A stretch of 10,115 nucleotides of DNA from Thermoanaerobaculia bacterium (GCA_030150965.1 JASLEW010000331.1:1-10115); one strand, 5' to 3'; shown: positions 1 through 9,005, counted from the first letter of the stretch. The notes: generated from the letters alone by a model not told the origin. Translations and numbers: made by a program.

Positions 1-308
1 GCGGCGCCTGCCGGCGCGGCCGGGGCCGCCGCAGCAGGTGCACCCGCCGGTGCCGTTGCGGCGGCCGGCGGGGCCGGCAGCACCTCGACCGCCGGCTCCC
101 ACCAGCTCTCCCCGGGCGCGAAGGTGTCCCCCTCGTGGGCACACGGGGAGGCGATGTGGTCGCGGCCGTAGACCGGCTGGCCGGAGTGGGTGGAGCGGTG
201 CAGCGGGTAGACGGTGGCGCACACCAGGCAGAAGCGCCCCAGCACCACGCCGCGCCGCTCGGGCGGGATCTGGCTCTCGGGGGCTGTCGGCGGCACTCGG
301 TAGACCAT
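1..308 (-). CDS. Partial Cys/His-containing protein of unknown function (N-terminal 102 residues)
   Basis: This gene starts at an ATG at 308 and leaves the window at the left edge without a stop. A ribosome binding site AAAGGGAG lies a few bases upstream, and the start is 29 bases after the stop of the S51-like gene, so it is probably the next gene of the same operon. Residues 1-75 form a compact segment with C27-x2-C30, H37, H41, H51, C56 and H58, a pattern compatible with a small zinc-binding or rubredoxin-like knuckle. From about residue 76 the chain becomes a Pro/Ala-rich linker or tail that continues past the edge. There is no signal peptide or membrane segment in the visible part, so it is probably cytoplasmic. 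I do not recognise the family. The Pro/Ala run could be a disordered tail or an interdomain linker, and the missing C-terminal part would decide this. That it is a gene is well supported by the start context and codon use; its role is unknown. Confidence 0.7.
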   Translation of the reverse strand, partial: MVYRVPPTAPESQIPPERRGVVLGRFCLVCATVYPLHRSTHSGQPVYGRDHIASPCAHEGDTFAPGESWWEPAVEVLPAPPAAATAPAGAPAAAAPAAPAGA

Positions 309-337
309 GGCGATTCTCCCTTTGGGCTGCTGACTAC

Positions 338-1297
338 TTACCACGCGGCGCCGCTCTCCAGCACCTCCAGGTCGTCGTCGGGGCCGCGCAGGCGAAAGAT
401 GGTGCCCGCGACGTGGACCCCCTCGGCCGGCACGGCCCGCGGCACCGGCGCGGCACCGCCCGAAGCATTCGGGCCCGCCGTGTCCCCCGCGCCGCGCGGC
501 TCCGCCTGAACGCCGGGGCCGCGCCGCGCCGCCGCACCCAGCAGCACCGCGCTGCCGGCCGGCAGGCCCAGCCCCCAGCGCACTCCCGGCTGCGCCATCA
601 GGCGGCGCAGGCGGCGGTCGTGCCCGGGATCGAAGTTGGGCTCGACCACGCCATCGGGCAGCCAGCCGAATCCAGCCATCGTGCGGCCCGGGGCGATGCT
701 GCGCGCCCAGAGGCCCGCCGCCTGCGCGGCGGCGGCGATCGCCACCACCATGCCGCCGGTGCGACCGCCACCGGTGCCAGCGGCTGCGGTTTCCCTGCCG
801 TCCGTCCCACCGGCTCCAGCACCGCCTCTGCCCCCGCCGGCCCCTGGGCCTCCGGCAGCTCCGGCAGTGCTGCCTTCCCCACCGATTCCTGAGTCTCTGG
901 CTCCTCCGGCACCGCCAGCAGCCGCTCTGCCGGAGCCTGGCACCTCACCTGCCGCCAGCCTGGCGGCCAGGGCATCCGCCGCCGGCGAGCCGGCCAGCGC
1001 CTCCAGGAGGTGATCGGTGACGCCGCCTCCCAGATAGACCGCCGCCACCTGGGCGATGCGCTCGGCGTTGCGGCCACGGCGCGCGTCGCGCGGCCGGTAG
1101 ATGGGGAGCGTTTCGACCTGGCGCTGGAACGCCTCCAGCAGGTAGGCGGCGAAGTGGCGCGGATAGTCGTTCGAGCCGCTCGCCGCCGGCACGAAGCCGA
1201 CCGGCCCCGGGCCGCAAAGGGCCAGCCACGCCCGGTCGGCGTCCAGGGTCTCGCCGAAGCTGAACTCGCCGCCGCCGAGAAGGGCCAGCCAGCCCAC
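338..1297 (-). CDS. Cyanophycinase-like / peptidase S51-fold protein, probably catalytically inactive
   Basis: This is a 319-residue protein with a GTG start 5 bases after the sucD stop; a TGAGG ribosome binding site overlaps the end of sucD. The order of motifs follows the S51/cyanophycinase (class I glutamine amidotransferase-like) fold: an opening strand ending in LLGGGE (6-11), VGFVPAAS (33-40) with the typical AS, a DAxxxxxAERI segment (71-81), YLGGG (88-92) matching the usual ffsGGdQ, then GFGWLPDGVVEPNFD (209-223), RRLRRL (228-233), and WGLGLPAGSAVLLG (241-254) matching the usual GIGLDExTAlvv. The nucleophile elbow, normally GTSAG, reads I-A-A-A-A at 187-191, so the serine is alanine at 189. 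A Gly/Ala-rich low-complexity stretch (119-182) precedes it, and a second one lies at about 256-290. Known S51 enzymes are serine peptidases, including cyanophycinase and dipeptidase E. Here the fold looks kept but the chemistry lost, which is inference. It lies downstream of sucCD and is probably cotranscribed. Confidence 0.75.
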   Translation of the reverse strand: MGWLALLGGGEFSFGETLDADRAWLALCGPGPVGFVPAASGSNDYPRHFAAYLLEAFQRQVETLPIYRPRDARRGRNAERIAQVAAVYLGGGVTDHLLEALAGSPAADALAARLAAGEVPGSGRAAAGGAGGARDSGIGGEGSTAGAAGGPGAGGGRGGAGAGGTDGRETAAAGTGGGRTGGMVVAIAAAAQAAGLWARSIAPGRTMAGFGWLPDGVVEPNFDPGHDRRLRRLMAQPGVRWGLGLPAGSAVLLGAAARRGPGVQAEPRGAGDTAGPNASGGAAPVPRAVPAEGVHVAGTIFRLRGPDDDLEVLESGAAW

Positions 1298-1302
1298 CGG
1301 CC

Positions 1303-2184
1303 TCAGCGCCCCGCCTGGCGCAGGGCCGCGGCCATGGTCTCTCCCAGGCGCGCCGGCGAATCCACGACGTGCAGGCCGGCCTGCTTCATCGCCTCCATCT
1401 TCTCGGCGGCGGTGCCCTTGCCGCCGGCCACGATGGCGCCGGCGTGGCCCATGCGGCGGCCGGGCGGGGCGGTGCGGCCGGCGATGAAGCCGACGACCGG
1501 CCGCTCGTAATGCTCCCTGATCCAGGCGGCGGCCTCCTCCTCGGCGCTGCCGCCGATCTCGCCGATCATGATGATGCCGGCGGTGTCGGGGTCGGCCGCG
1601 AAGGCCGCCAGCACGTCGATGAAGTTGGTGCCGTTGATCGGGTCGCCGCCGATGCCCACGCAGGTGGACTGGCCGAGGCCGAGGTTGGTCAGCTGCCAGA
1701 CCGCCTCGTAGGTGAGGGTGCCCGAGCGGCTGATGACGCCGACGTGACCGGGGCGGTGGATGTGCCCCGGCATGATGCCGATCTTGGCCATGCCGGGCGA
1801 GATCACCCCCGGGCAGTTGGGGCCGACGAGGCGGGTGGGATGGTTGGCGAGGAACGCCTTGACCCGCAGCATGTCGGCGACCGGGATGCCCTCGGTGATG
1901 CAGACCGTCAGCTCGATGCCGGCCGCCGCCGCCTCCATGATGGCGTCGGCGGCGAACGGCGGCGGCACGAAGATCATCGAGGCGTTGCAGCCGGTGGCGG
2001 CCCGCGCCTCCGCCACCGAGTCGTAGACCGGGATGCCCTCGACGGTGCCACCGCCCTTGCCCGGCGTCACTCCGGCCACCACCTGCGTGCCGTAGTCGCG
2101 GCAGCCCAGGGCATGGAAGGTCCCCTCCTTGCCGGTGATGCCCTGCACCACCAGGCGCGTCTCGCGGTCAACCCAGATCGCCAT
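1303..2184 (-). CDS. sucD: Succinyl-CoA synthetase (ADP/GDP-forming), alpha subunit
   Basis: This 293-residue protein is full length for the family. With SucC it interconverts succinyl-CoA and succinate with substrate-level phosphorylation in the TCA cycle, in the cytoplasm. The N-terminal CoA-binding Rossmann domain has QGITGKEGTFH (14-24). The central part carries GPNCPGVI (121-128) and ISRSGTLTYE (151-160). The phospho-accepting histidine is His247 in GHAGA (246-250), followed by GGKGTAAEKMEA (254-265). The ATG start follows the sucC stop directly (TAG then ATG, no gap), and its ribosome binding site GGGGAGG lies within the last codons of sucC. This implies coupled translation and equimolar subunits. 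Nothing is missing or truncated. Confidence 0.98.
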   Translation of the reverse strand: MAIWVDRETRLVVQGITGKEGTFHALGCRDYGTQVVAGVTPGKGGGTVEGIPVYDSVAEARAATGCNASMIFVPPPFAADAIMEAAAAGIELTVCITEGIPVADMLRVKAFLANHPTRLVGPNCPGVISPGMAKIGIMPGHIHRPGHVGVISRSGTLTYEAVWQLTNLGLGQSTCVGIGGDPINGTNFIDVLAAFAADPDTAGIIMIGEIGGSAEEEAAAWIREHYERPVVGFIAGRTAPPGRRMGHAGAIVAGGKGTAAEKMEAMKQAGLHVVDSPARLGETMAAALRQAGR

Positions 2185-3354
<1,170 letters not shown>

Positions 3355-3361
3355 GCCGAAC

Positions 3362-3369
3362 CCTCCTTA
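3362..3369 (-). promoter_or_regulatory. Perfect Shine-Dalgarno that fixes the sucC TTG start
   Basis: The minus strand reads TAAGGAGG, a full complement of the 16S rRNA 3' end, 7 bases before the TTG that begins sucC. The conserved SucC N-terminus starts exactly there, so the site and the homology agree on a non-ATG start. Confidence 0.9.
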
Positions 3370-3424
3370 CCGGGCCCCGGAAACCCGCCGCAGTCTATGC
3401 CACCTGCCACCCACCCCTCTCCAC

Positions 3425-5824
3425 TCACGCCGGCAGCCGCACCACCAGCACGGTGATGTCGTCCTCGCGCGGGGCGTGCCGCACGAACTCGGCCACGTCG
3501 CCCAGCACCCGGTCGCGCAGCTCCTCGACCCCGGCGTCGGCATGCCGCGCCAGGCTCTGCTCCAGCCGGTCGAAGCCGAACAGGTCGTCGCTGCCCTCCG
3601 CCCGCGCCTCCACCAGGCCGTCGCTGAACATGAACAGAGCGTCCCCCGCTCCGAGCCGCAGCAGCCGCGGCTCCACCTCGATCGAGCGCCGCACGCCCAG
3701 CGGGTAGCCGCTCGCCTCCAGCGGCTCCACCTTTCCGGCGGCCGTGACCCGGTAGGGGAAGAGGTGCCCGGCGCTGGCGTAGAGCAGCTCGCGCCGCACC
3801 GGATCGAGCAGCGCATAGCAGAACGTCGCCAGGAGGCGCTTGCGCGCCGTCTGGTACACCGTGCGGTTGAGCGTGCGGAACACCGCGTCCACGTCGGGAT
3901 CGAACGTCACCTGCACCGCCAGCGCCGCCTTGGCCATCGACATCACCAAGCCGCTCGACACGCCGTGCCCGGCCACGTCGCCGACGGCGAGCGCCAGGCG
4001 GCCGTCGTCGAGCGCCAGGACGTCATAGAAGTCGCCTCCCACCTCGGAGGCCGGCAAGTAGGCATGGGCCAGGTCCACCCCGGCAAGCCGCGGCGGCAGA
4101 TCCGGCAGGATCGAGCTCTGGATGCGGCGCGCCGTCTCCAGCTCCACCCGCTGCCGCTCGCGCTCGGCGATGCGCCGCACGTGCGGCGGCACGTCCTCGT
4201 AGCGGTAGACGATCTCGCGCCGGCTGGCGATGTAGGCGATGCTCAGCCAGAGCGGCAGGGCGAGCAGCGCCAGGCCCGCCCAGCCGGTGGCCTGGATCGC
4301 CGGGTTGGGCGAGGCGACGATGGGGTAGCAGACGATCAGGTAGCTCGACATGCACGCGGCCACGAGGAAGGCCAGGAGGTCGGAGAGCACGAAGACCGCA
4401 AGCAGCGCGGCGGCGAAGACCACCTCCACCAGCAGGCCCCAGCCGAGCGGCAGCACCGGCACCGGCACCCAGGTGACGACCGCGGCGATCAACACCGTGA
4501 CCAGGAAGCCCGGCCACCGGCCGAACCAGCGGGTGAGCAGCGGCAGCACGCAGAGCGCGGTCGCCAGCTCGACGGGCAGCAGGAACCCCACCCGGTTGAC
4601 CGCTTGCTCGATGCCCAGCCAGCCGCTCTGGGGTTGGCGCGTCAGGCTGAAGAGCGGCGCGGCGCCGAAGCGCTCCACGACCAGCAGCAGGCCGACCGAG
4701 AGGCCGGAGAGCGCCAGGGCCGCCAGCACTCCGGTGAGCGACGAGCGCGCCACGGTCGCGTTGGCCCAACGCCGCCGGAAGAGGGCGTCGAAGGAGGTCA
4801 GCTTGTCGGGCCACAGCCGCCGGCACGACAGCTCCCCCACCGACCAGGCCAGGAAGGCGAGGAGCGCGATCGGAACGACGTTGAACAGCACGGCGATGAA
4901 AAGGAAGAGCAGCGATGCCTGCTGCGGGGTGGAGAACGTCAGGTTGAGCTCCTCCACCTGGCCGCGGCTGAGCAGCACCATGACGAACGCGCCGGCCGCG
5001 CCCGTCAGCACCAGCAGCTGGAGGCCGCGGCGCACACCGATCTCGCCCTCGTGATAGCGCTTGAGGAACGGGAAGGCGAGGACGACCAGGAGGCCGTAGC
5101 TGAAGCCGAGAAGGCCGAGGAGCATCAGCTGCGAGGTTTGCAGGCTGCGCTGCGCCTCGCGCCGCGCGCTGCCCTCCTCGAGCCAGGGGCCGTAGTCGGA
5201 CAGGCGGTCGCCGGCGAATTTCACCTCCAGACCAACCGCGCCGCCGGGCAGCTGGTCGCGGCCGTGGTAGTGCAGGGTGGTGTCGGTGCGGGCCGCCAGC
5301 TGCTGGGTGCGGACCTCCGGCGGGTTGAAGCGGTCGAGGTCGATGCCCTGCGCGCGCAGGAAGCGGTCGGCCCGCTCCCGGGCTTCGGCGGGAGCGAGCG
5401 CGGCGCCCTTGGCCTCGGCGTCGGCGCGGAAGTGGAGCGAGACCAGCCTGCCGCCCGGCGACACCTGCGCCTTGGCCGTGTAGTCGTCCTTGAAGGCCTC
5501 GGGAGGGTAGACGACGACCTCCCAGACGGTGACCTGGTCGACAAGGCCGGTGGCCCGGAGCTTGGCGAGCGGCTCCCGCTCCAGCTCCAGCTGCGCCCGG
5601 CGCTCGAGCAGCGAGTCGGTGTTGAGGTGCACCATCAGATAGGGATGGGCGACCGGCCGCCCCAGCTCGCGCAGGCGCTCGAGGACCAGCCGCGAGGCGT
5701 CGGCCGCCGAGGCACGGAACGGAATAGGTTGCAGCGGGGCGGCGCGCGGATAACCCCACACCAGGAGCACGGCGCCCGCCAGCGCCGCCGCGCCGAGGAT
5801 GAGGAGCGATCTCGATCGGTTCAT
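3425..5824 (-). CDS. Membrane-anchored PP2C-type (RsbU/SpoIIE) serine/threonine phosphatase with large extracytoplasmic sensor
   Basis: This 799-residue protein has four parts. Residues about 7-24 are an N-terminal membrane helix. Residues about 26-228 are an extracytoplasmic region that looks like two related alpha/beta repeats (helices near 39-54 and 144-159, each followed by strands), possibly PepSY-like. Residues about 230-535 hold roughly eight further hydrophobic helices. A charged helical linker (546-572, with ELETARRIQSSILP) leads to a SpoIIE-type phosphatase domain (about 575-799). All metal-binding motifs are intact: EVGGDFYD (594-601), GDVAGHG (615-621), FSDGLVEA (733-740) and REDDIT (786-791). 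The family dephosphorylates phosphoserine/threonine on anti-sigma-factor antagonists or similar proteins. The ATG at 5824 has no clear ribosome binding site but lies in a G-tract-rich leader. It sits between mdh and sucC with no anti-sigma factor or antagonist nearby, so its substrate is unknown. An active phosphatase is well supported; its link to TCA metabolism is inferred from position only. Confidence 0.92.
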   Translation of the reverse strand: MNRSRSLLILGAAALAGAVLLVWGYPRAAPLQPIPFRASAADASRLVLERLRELGRPVAHPYLMVHLNTDSLLERRAQLELEREPLAKLRATGLVDQVTVWEVVVYPPEAFKDDYTAKAQVSPGGRLVSLHFRADAEAKGAALAPAEARERADRFLRAQGIDLDRFNPPEVRTQQLAARTDTTLHYHGRDQLPGGAVGLEVKFAGDRLSDYGPWLEEGSARREAQRSLQTSQLMLLGLLGFSYGLLVVLAFPFLKRYHEGEIGVRRGLQLLVLTGAAGAFVMVLLSRGQVEELNLTFSTPQQASLLFLFIAVLFNVVPIALLAFLAWSVGELSCRRLWPDKLTSFDALFRRRWANATVARSSLTGVLAALALSGLSVGLLLVVERFGAAPLFSLTRQPQSGWLGIEQAVNRVGFLLPVELATALCVLPLLTRWFGRWPGFLVTVLIAAVVTWVPVPVLPLGWGLLVEVVFAAALLAVFVLSDLLAFLVAACMSSYLIVCYPIVASPNPAIQATGWAGLALLALPLWLSIAYIASRREIVYRYEDVPPHVRRIAERERQRVELETARRIQSSILPDLPPRLAGVDLAHAYLPASEVGGDFYDVLALDDGRLALAVGDVAGHGVSSGLVMSMAKAALAVQVTFDPDVDAVFRTLNRTVYQTARKRLLATFCYALLDPVRRELLYASAGHLFPYRVTAAGKVEPLEASGYPLGVRRSIEVEPRLLRLGAGDALFMFSDGLVEARAEGSDDLFGFDRLEQSLARHADAGVEELRDRVLGDVAEFVRHAPREDDITVLVVRLPA

Positions 5825-5826
5825 GT

Positions 5827-5853
5827 CCCGGCCGCGCGCCCGCGCCCGCGCCC
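5827..5853 (-). promoter_or_regulatory. Four G3 tracts (possible G-quadruplex) in the phosphatase leader
   Basis: On the minus strand the leader just before the phosphatase ATG contains GGG tracts at 5851-5853, 5845-5847, 5839-5841 and 5827-5829, the first three separated by CGC. This matches the loose G3-loop quadruplex pattern with loops of 3, 3 and 9 bases, and it occupies the place of a ribosome binding site. In a genome this GC-rich such a pattern can arise by chance. Confidence 0.3.
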
Positions 5854-5894
5854 TGGAGGATCGGCGGCGGACGGCGGACGGCGGCGATCCTCCA
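5854..5894 (-). terminator. Perfect 10-bp inverted repeat between mdh and the phosphatase (terminator or attenuator-like hairpin)
   Basis: TGGAGGATCG at 5854-5863 pairs exactly with CGATCCTCCA at 5885-5894, enclosing a 21-base GC-rich loop that itself repeats GGCGGAC. The hairpin begins 2 bases after the mdh stop codon. No U-tract follows on the minus strand, so it is not a classic Rho-independent terminator. It may protect the mdh 3' end, attenuate read-through into the phosphatase gene, or act with a termination factor. The structure is plain in the sequence; its role is inferred. Confidence 0.6.
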
Positions 5895-5896
5895 CG

Positions 5897-6820
5897 CTAG
5901 CCCAGCTCCGCCACCAGGCCGCGCACCGCCGCCACGGACTTGTCGAACAGCGCCTTCTCCTCGGCGGTCAGGGCGAGCTCCACCACCTGCTCGGCGCCGC
6001 CGCGGCCGAGCTTGACCGGCACGCCGACGAACAGGCCCTCGACGCCGTACTCGCCCTGGAGCTGCACGGCGCAGGGCAGGATCTTCTTCTTGTCGTGGAG
6101 GATGGCGGCCACCATCTCGTAGCTGGCGGCGGCGGGGGCGTAGTAGGCCGAGCCGGTTTTGTAATAATTCACGATCTCGGCGCCGCCGTTGCGCGTGCGG
6201 TCGTTGATCGCCGCGATGCGCTCGGCCGCGAGCAGCTGCGGCAGCGGGATGCCGTTGACCGTGGCGTAGCGCGGCAGCGGCACCATGGTGTCGCCGTGGC
6301 CGCCGAGCACGAAGGCGTCCACGTCCTCGACCGACACCGCGAGCTCGGCGGCGATGAAGTGGCGCATGCGGCCGGCGTCGAGCACGCCCGCCATGCCGAG
6401 GACGCGCTGGCGCGGGAAGCCGGAGACCCGCCGCGCCACCTCGCACATCGCGTCGAGCGGGTTGGTGACGATGATCAGGATGGTGTCGGGCGAGTGCTCG
6501 ACCAGGCGCTCGACCACCTCGCGCACGATGTCGGTGTTCCTGTTGCGCAGGTCGTCGCGGCTCATGCCGGGCTTGCGCGCCAGGCCCGCGGTCACCACGC
6601 ACACCTGCGAGCCGGCGGTCGCGGCGTAGTCGCCACCGCCGGAGATGCTGGCGTTGAAGCCCAGGATCGGCGCCGCCTCCATCATGTCGAGCGCCTTGCC
6701 GGCGGCCAGCTCGGCGGCCACGTCCACCATCACCACGTCGGCCAGGTCGGCCTCGGCGATGCGCTGGGCGGTGGTGGCGCCGACGTTGCCGGCGCCGACG
6801 ACGGTGACTTTATAACGCAT
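5897..6820 (-). CDS. mdh: Malate dehydrogenase, NAD-dependent, LDH-like type
   Basis: This 307-residue enzyme oxidises malate to oxaloacetate in the TCA cycle. The Rossmann motif GAGNVG is at 9-14, and Asp33 at the end of the second strand favours NAD over NADP. The mobile loop reads ARKPGMSRDD (81-90); the arginine at 82 is the residue that marks malate rather than lactate specificity in this superfamily, and Arg88 is the second substrate arginine. The catalytic pair is Asp148 (GVLDAGR) and His175 (GGHGDTMVP); Asn120 precedes PLDAM. The ATG start has a GGGGAG ribosome binding site at 6830-6835. The gene is 54 bases after the icd stop with no terminator between them, so the two are probably cotranscribed. 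Length and motifs are complete. Confidence 0.97.
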   Translation of the reverse strand: MRYKVTVVGAGNVGATTAQRIAEADLADVVMVDVAAELAAGKALDMMEAAPILGFNASISGGGDYAATAGSQVCVVTAGLARKPGMSRDDLRNRNTDIVREVVERLVEHSPDTILIIVTNPLDAMCEVARRVSGFPRQRVLGMAGVLDAGRMRHFIAAELAVSVEDVDAFVLGGHGDTMVPLPRYATVNGIPLPQLLAAERIAAINDRTRNGGAEIVNYYKTGSAYYAPAAASYEMVAAILHDKKKILPCAVQLQGEYGVEGLFVGVPVKLGRGGAEQVVELALTAEEKALFDKSVAAVRGLVAELG

Positions 6821-6874
6821 TACTTTCTTCTCCCCGATGGCAATGAATGGAAGGAGCCGCCGGCCGCAACCGAT

Positions 6875-8125
<1,251 letters not shown>

Positions 8126-8132
8126 GGGCGGT

Positions 8133-8145
8133 CCCTCCTGGAGGG
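8133..8145 (-). promoter_or_regulatory. icd ribosome binding site inside a small hairpin
   Basis: The minus strand reads CCCTCCAGGAGGG: the AGGAGG ribosome binding site of icd forms one arm of a 5-bp stem with a CAG loop. The site decides the TTG start at 8125. Sequestration of the ribosome binding site is possible but the stem is short. Confidence 0.5.
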
Positions 8146-8169
8146 GTAGAGTGCGGCCGGTCCCCGCCG

Positions 8170-8183
8170 GTCCGGCGCCGGAC
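8170..8183. repeat. 14-base perfect palindrome in the icd leader
   Basis: GTCCGGCGCCGGAC reads the same on both strands. It lies between the putative icd -10 box and the ribosome binding site, about 45 bases before the start codon. It could be an operator half-site pair or part of the leader RNA fold. GC-only palindromes are common in such genomes, so support is modest. Confidence 0.4.
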
Positions 8184-8199
8184 GGCGCGCGCAAAAAGT

Positions 8200-8205
8200 A
8201 TCATA
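8200..8205 (-). promoter_or_regulatory. Possible -10 box of the TCA cluster promoter
   Basis: The minus strand reads TATGAT (5 of 6 to the sigma-70 -10 consensus) inside the only AT-rich island of the icd upstream gap (8191-8206). It would start a transcript near 8193 with a leader of about 67 bases. No good -35 box stands 16-18 bases upstream, so this is a weak call based on composition and position. Confidence 0.35.
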
Positions 8206-8295
8206 CGCCGCCGCGCCCTCGGCCCCGTGCCGGGGGCGGCGACGGGCAGTGGCTCAGGAGCAACCACCCGGCGACGCCTCCGAGCTGCGAGGGCG

Positions 8296-8314
8296 CTGCC
8301 GGCCGAACCGGCAG
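8296..8314 (-). terminator. Hairpin downstream of the HAD phosphatase gene
   Basis: CTGCCGG and CCGGCAG form a 7-bp stem around a 5-base loop (TTCGG on the minus strand), 13 bases after the phosphatase stop. There is no U-tract, so it is terminator-like only. Its place between the mqnD-HAD pair and the icd promoter region suits a transcription boundary. Confidence 0.45.
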
Positions 8315-8327
8315 GCGAGTCCCCTGC

Positions 8328-9005
8328 CTACTCGTCGTCGAGCGACAGGCCGAGGGCGGCCGGCAGGTCGGCGGGACGCGACAGGCGCCAGGACGGCGCG
8401 GCGGCCGGAGCGCCGCGCTCCGCGCCCTCCCCCCAGAGCGCCAGCGCGTAGGGGCAGCCGGCGGCCTGCGCGGTGCTGGCATCGACGTCGCTGTCGCCCA
8501 CCAGCAGCAGCTCGCCGGGCTGCACGCCCAGGCGGTCGGCCAGCAGGAAGAGGCCGCCGGGGTTCGGCTTGCGCGTCGGCAGGGTGTCGCCGCCGACCAC
8601 CTCGCGCAGATGGCGGTCGAGGCCCAGGCCGGCGAGGATGTGCCGCGACAGCTCCTCCCCCTTGTTGCTCAGCACCGCCAGCGAGAAGCTCGGCGCCAGG
8701 GCGGCGAGCATCGCGGCGATGCCCGGATAGGCCCGGGTGGTGTCCAGGCAGACCCCGGCGTAATGGGTCAGGTAGCTCGCCAGGGCGCCGCGCAGGGCGT
8801 CCCTGGCGAGCTCGGGCGGCAGCGCGCGCCGCACCAGCACCCGCGCCCCCTCCCCCACCATGCCGCGCACCTCCGCGACCGCGAGCGGCGGCAGGGCGCG
8901 CTCGGCGCGCATGCGGTTGACCGCGGCGGCGATGTCGCGGAGCGAATCGATCAGGGTGCCGTCGAGATCGAAGACGATGCCGCGCGGCGTGGGCTCAGCG
9001 GGCAA
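8328..9005 (-). CDS. HAD-superfamily phosphatase, phosphoglycolate phosphatase (Gph)-like
   Basis: From a TTG at 9005 the protein has 225 residues, the normal size for Gph. The frame is open further upstream, but there it runs antisense-free through the MqnD-like gene in another frame, and HAD homology begins only at residue 8. Motif I is FDLDGT (12-17) with nucleophile Asp13 and acid Asp15. An alpha-helical cap follows (about 20-88). Motif II is LSNK (112-115), motif III KPNP (146-149) and motif IV GDSDVD (170-175). RGMVGEGA (47-54) and AVNRMRAE in the cap resemble Gph, which hydrolyses 2-phosphoglycolate. Related HAD enzymes act on other small phosphates, so the substrate is not certain. 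The TTG overlaps the end of the upstream gene by 11 bases, with a GAGG ribosome binding site 9 bases before it, indicating translational coupling. Confidence 0.88.
   Translation of the reverse strand: MPAEPTPRGIVFDLDGTLIDSLRDIAAAVNRMRAERALPPLAVAEVRGMVGEGARVLVRRALPPELARDALRGALASYLTHYAGVCLDTTRAYPGIAAMLAALAPSFSLAVLSNKGEELSRHILAGLGLDRHLREVVGGDTLPTRKPNPGGLFLLADRLGVQPGELLLVGDSDVDASTAQAAGCPYALALWGEGAERGAPAAAPSWRLSRPADLPAALGLSLDDE

Noticed and set aside
636..1013. A Pro/Ala-rich plus-strand open frame opposite the S51-like insertion
   Set aside because: It is the mirror image of the Gly/Ala-rich insertion on the coding strand, with no domain and no ribosome binding site.
4023..6602. An 859-codon minus-strand open frame overlapping mdh and the phosphatase in another frame
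   Set aside because: It is Arg/Pro/Ala/Gly rich with no domain and overlaps two well-supported genes in a different frame.
8126..8194. An earlier TTG start for icd at 8194
   Set aside because: There is no ribosome binding site, the added 23 residues are low complexity, and the TTG at 8125 has AGGAGG at ideal spacing and gives the standard 416-residue length.
8222..8237. A GCCCC/GGGGC 5-bp hairpin upstream of icd
   Set aside because: Such a short GC-only stem is expected by chance at this composition and has no position-specific support.
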